Positions 62,201 through 64,000 of a DNA stretch of 64,000 bases are shown here, one piece after another. The stretch comes from Streptomyces atratus (GTDB lineage: Bacteria; Actinomycetota; Actinomycetes; Streptomycetales; Streptomycetaceae): contig NZ_BMRN01000027.1 of the NCBI RefSeq assembly GCF_014648655.1, forward strand, positions 39,933-103,932, in the 5' to 3' direction. The translations under genes were made by a program, and so were the position numbers. The notes under the pieces are model-generated. The model made no database searches, had not been told where the DNA came from, and saw only the letters and a program-made list of their open reading frames with translations. Within the stretch, counting starts at the first letter, position 1, and each line of letters begins with the position of its first letter.

Positions 62201-64000
62201 CCGGGACGTCCGGGAGGGTCGTGCGGTCCGCGACGACGGCCACGGCCCGGGTGCCGTCCAGGATGTGCCGCAGCCTGCCCTGCGGGCTGCGCCGGTCCAG
62301 CGGGACGTACACCCCGCCGGCCTTGGCCACGGCGAGGACCGCGACGACGTGCTCGGCCCGGCTGCCGAGCAGCAGCGCCACCCGGTCCTCCGTGCCCACG
62401 CCGTGGGCGGCGAGCGCGGCCGCGAGGCCGTCGGAGCGCTCATCCAGTTCCTGGTACGTGAGGGTGGTCGCCCCGTCTTCGAAGGCGACGGCCCGCGGGG
62501 TGCGTGCCGCCTGGCCGCGGAAGAGTTCCGGCAGGGAGCCGTCGGGGAAGGCGTGCGCGGTGTCGTTGCGGGCCACCAGCAGCTCGCGCCCCTCCTCCTC
62601 GTCCAGCACCGGGAGCGCGTCGACGGTGAGTTCGGGGTCGTGGGCGGCGGCGGTGAGCAGCCGCTGGAAGCGGGCCGCGAGGGCGGCCGTCGTGGACCGG
62701 TCGAACAGGTCGACGGCGTACCGTATCTGGCCCTGGATGCCCTGCGCGCCGCCGTCGTCCCCGTACCGCTCCCACAGGCTGAACGACATGTCGAACCTGG
62801 CGACCGGGGCCTCTGCCCCCTCGACCCGGGCCCGCAGCCCGGGCAGGTCGACGTCGGGCTCCGCGGTGTTGTGCAGGATCAGCATGACCTGGAAGAGGGG
62901 GTGCCGGGCGAGGGAGCGCGCCGGGTTGATCTCCTCGACCAGCCGGTCGAAGGGAACGTCCTGGTGGGCGTAGGCGGCGAGGTCCGACTCCCGTACGCGT
63001 GCGAGGAGTTCACGGAAGGTCGGGTCGCCCGAGGTGTCGGTGCGCAGCACCAGGGTGTTGACGAAGAAGCCGACGAGGTCGTCGAGCGCGCTGTCGGTCC
63101 GGCCGGCGGTCGGGGCGCCGAGCGGGATGTCGGTCCCGGCGCCCATGCGGGTCAGCAGCGCGGCGAGGGCCGCCTGGAGCACCATGAAGACGCTGACCCC
63201 GTTCGCCCTGGCCAGCTCGACGATGGCGGCGTGCTCCGCGGGGCCGATTTCGAGCGGCACGCTGTCGCCGCGGTGGGTGGCCATCTCGGGGCGCGGGCGG
63301 TCGGTACGGTACTCCAGCTCCTCAGGGAGGCCCGCCAACGCCCCGCTCCAGTAGGCGAGTTGGCGGTTCAGCTCACTGTCCGGGTCGCTGTCGTCGCCGA
63401 GTATCTCGCGCTGCCAGAGCGTGTAGTCGGCGTACTGGACCGGCAGCGGCTCCCACCTGGGGGCCCCGCCGGCCCGGCGCGCCGCGTAGGCGGTGGACAG
63501 GTCACGCAGCATGGGGGTGTGTGACCAGCCGTCGCCGGTGATGTGGTGCATGACCAGGACGAGTGCGGCGGTGTCCGTGCCGGTGGTGAGCAGCCTGGCG
63601 CGCAGTGGCGGCCGGGTGGCCAGGTCGAAGCCGTGCAGGACGGTCTCCTCGACGGCTGCCCGGAGTTCGTCGGGGGCGACCTGTGACTCCTCGAGTTCGG
63701 GGGCGCCTTCCGTCGGGTCGAGGATGCGCTGGCAGGGCACTCCGTCGTGCTCGGGGAAGACGGTGCGCAGGCTTTCGTGACGGGTGACGAGGTCGTTCAG
63801 GGCCGCGCGGAGGGCGGGGCGGTCGATCTCGCCGGTGAGACGCAGGACGAGCGGAATGTTGTAGGTGGCGCTGGGGCCTTCGAGCCGGTCGATGAACCAC
63901 AGGCGTCGTTGGGCGTACGACAACGGAACCATCTCCGGACGCTCCCGCACCACCACCCCCGCACGCCCACTCACCACACCCGACTCGACCCACCCCACCA
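59286..64000 (-). CDS. NRPS-A: last module C-A-T-E (5' part beyond window)
   Basis: The final ~1570 residues of a larger synthetase, open at the right edge. The window begins inside the linker after an upstream T domain (GWVESGVVSGRAG). Then come an LCL condensation domain with HHITGDGWS (63543-63548), an adenylation domain with HTSGSTGVPKG near 62080 and pocket by eye D-A-Y-F-Y-G-T-Q-C-K (unassigned), a T domain with GGDS (Ser codon at 60920), and a complete epimerase with HHLVVDGVSW (60353-60358) and GFNYLGR. It ends in a short acidic tail (TQDEIDELEAEL). The terminal E predicts a D-residue handed to NRPS-B, whose first C is DCL. The stop overlaps the antiporter GTG. Confidence 0.94.
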   Translation of the reverse strand, partial: VGWVESGVVSGRAGVVVRERPEMVPLSYAQRRLWFIDRLEGPSATYNIPLVLRLTGEIDRPALRAALNDLVTRHESLRTVFPEHDGVPCQRILDPTEGAPELEESQVAPDELRAAVEETVLHGFDLATRPPLRARLLTTGTDTAALVLVMHHITGDGWSHTPMLRDLSTAYAARRAGGAPRWEPLPVQYADYTLWQREILGDDSDPDSELNRQLAYWSGALAGLPEELEYRTDRPRPEMATHRGDSVPLEIGPAEHAAIVELARANGVSVFMVLQAALAALLTRMGAGTDIPLGAPTAGRTDSALDDLVGFFVNTLVLRTDTSGDPTFRELLARVRESDLAAYAHQDVPFDRLVEEINPARSLARHPLFQVMLILHNTAEPDVDLPGLRARVEGAEAPVARFDMSFSLWERYGDDGGAQGIQGQIRYAVDLFDRSTTAALAARFQRLLTAAAHDPELTVDALPVLDEEEGRELLVARNDTAHAFPDGSLPELFRGQAARTPRAVAFEDGATTLTYQELDERSDGLAAALAAHGVGTEDRVALLLGSRAEHVVAVLAVAKAGGVYVPLDRRSPQGRLRHILDGTRAVAVVADRTTLPDVPDGPAAIVRADEPAAPAAQESGLRGTGPRTPVHPDQLAYVIHTSGSTGVPKGVAVSHRSVVDMVHYRWWGHGTDDRVLMHLPVSFDASTYELWGPLLRGARIVAFDGEATDIEGLARTMTGHRVTAGLFGEGLFRLLAENHPECFAGLRDIYVGGDAVSATAVRKVLAHAGTARLTNTYGPTECTQCAVHHALTAEDVARNSVPIGRPLDNTRVYVLDDRLRPVPPGVTGELHIAGTGLARGYAEQPGLTAERFVADPFGPAGSRMYRTGDRVWWRRDGVLEFAGRTDTQVKIRGFRIEPGEVESAVAVCPGVSQAVVVAHEARPGDRRLVAYVVAEPDAFDEAVLARQVAAALPDYMVPAAFVRLDALPLSRNGKLDKSALPVPEFTVGAGRAPSGPRERVLCELVAELLGLPEVGVDDNFFAVGGDSIVSIQLVARARQAGLLITPRDVFQYQSVAALAPAARDVGTARTPADDGVGAVPVTPIMAWLRERGEPYAGFNQSLLLRVPPAPDRAGLVRAVQAVLDRHDMLRAVLSRSDDGRWTLETRPVGAVRAEECVRRVALPPGDEEADWARTIAEHGEAARRELAPDTGVMTRVVWFDAGPDREGRLLVIAHHLVVDGVSWRVLAPDLMSVWHNRTTGSAAELAPVGTSFRGWSHRLAEQALSPQVRDELPFWRAVGATADPLLGHRPLDPARDTVGTTRRVTAELPAEDTAPLLTTVPAVLRAAVDEVLLSGFALALGRWRADGGSATYSQGQARHTVALVDLEGHGRDEGDEEADLSRTVGWFTTLYPVAVDPGVVWREGDTAAAGEGLRAVKEQLRTVPRKGLGHGQLRHLDPESADELAGAATPQIGFNYLGRVRVDAGAERWGGAPEDVRIASADPDMPCAHALEISAITHDTPSGPRLRATLTWPEGLFDERRVQALAGLWFAALGSLVRHAADPAAGGHTPSDLTLVDLTQDEIDELEAEL
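62881..62992. repeat. 112-bp perfect repeat within the C domain of NRPS-A
   Basis: Second copy of 46227-46338, same reading frame and same position in the condensation domain. Confidence 0.88.
63897..64000. repeat. 104-bp perfect repeat, NRPS-A copy (open at window edge)
   Basis: Identical to 47243-47346. Since the NRPS-B copy continues leftward into the aberrant block (to about 48118 on that side), NRPS-A probably carries the same block beyond the window. Confidence 0.9.

Overview
The window reads as Streptomyces-type actinomycete DNA. It is very GC-rich, has GTG starts alongside ATG, and many neighbouring genes are joined by ATGA or GTGA stop/start overlaps. No rRNA, tRNA or CRISPR array was seen. 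It has three parts: the end of a polyunsaturated-fatty-acid (PUFA)-type lipid synthase locus (1-13.4 kb), a mosaic of stress genes and decayed genes (13.4-28.3 kb), and a large nonribosomal peptide synthetase (NRPS) cluster with sugar genes that runs off the right edge (28.3-64 kb).

1-13.4 kb, + strand: the C-terminal end of a PfaD-like enoyl reductase is translationally coupled to a PfaA-like protein (KS-AT-one ACP-KR-DH). A PfaC-like protein (KS-CLF-AT-DH-DH) follows. A strong hairpin closes the locus. Together these resemble a bacterial secondary-lipid (Pfa/hgl-type) synthase with only one ACP and no separate PfaB.

13.4-28.3 kb: a secreted GH5 glycosidase with a threefold Cys-repeat tail, a BlaI/M56 sensor pair, an NlpC/P60 hydrolase, a CBS-BON protein, a DUF1918-HTH-PNPOx protein and an M50/CBS membrane protease are intact. 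Between them is a sulfide/persulfide detoxification locus: MBL-rhodanese, rhodanese, TauE exporter and rhodanese-DUF2892, behind two CsoR/CstR-type palindromes. Part of it is broken by small, identifiable lesions: a 20-bp tandem duplication, a 2-nt deletion, and a repressor gene with an internal deletion and a stop at its cysteine codon. A CopZ-like remnant and an ABC-ATPase/histidine-kinase chimera are further debris.

28.3-64 kb: an Sfp-type phosphopantetheinyl transferase, two related glycosyltransferases, decayed rmlA/rmlB, an Fe/2OG oxygenase with MbtH, and a DesI/DesII pair lie to the left of the NRPS operon. The operon is transcribed right to left: NRPS-A (partial, ends C-A-T-E), a CPA2 antiporter, a PhyH-family oxygenase, NRPS-B (6064 aa; C-A-T, C-A-T, C-A-T, C-A-T-E, C-A-T-TE), a crotonyl-CoA carboxylase/reductase-like protein and an LLM-class oxidoreductase. 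NRPS-A ends in an epimerase and NRPS-B begins with a DCL-type condensation domain, so the two appear collinear. The inferred product is a peptide of at least six residues with at least two D-residues, probably glycosylated with a 4,6-dideoxy sugar and oxidatively tailored. Inside NRPS-B, an ~860-bp block spanning the end of A3, T3 and the start of C4 has quite different codon use. Its tail is repeated base for base at the window edge in NRPS-A, which suggests recent exchange between modules.
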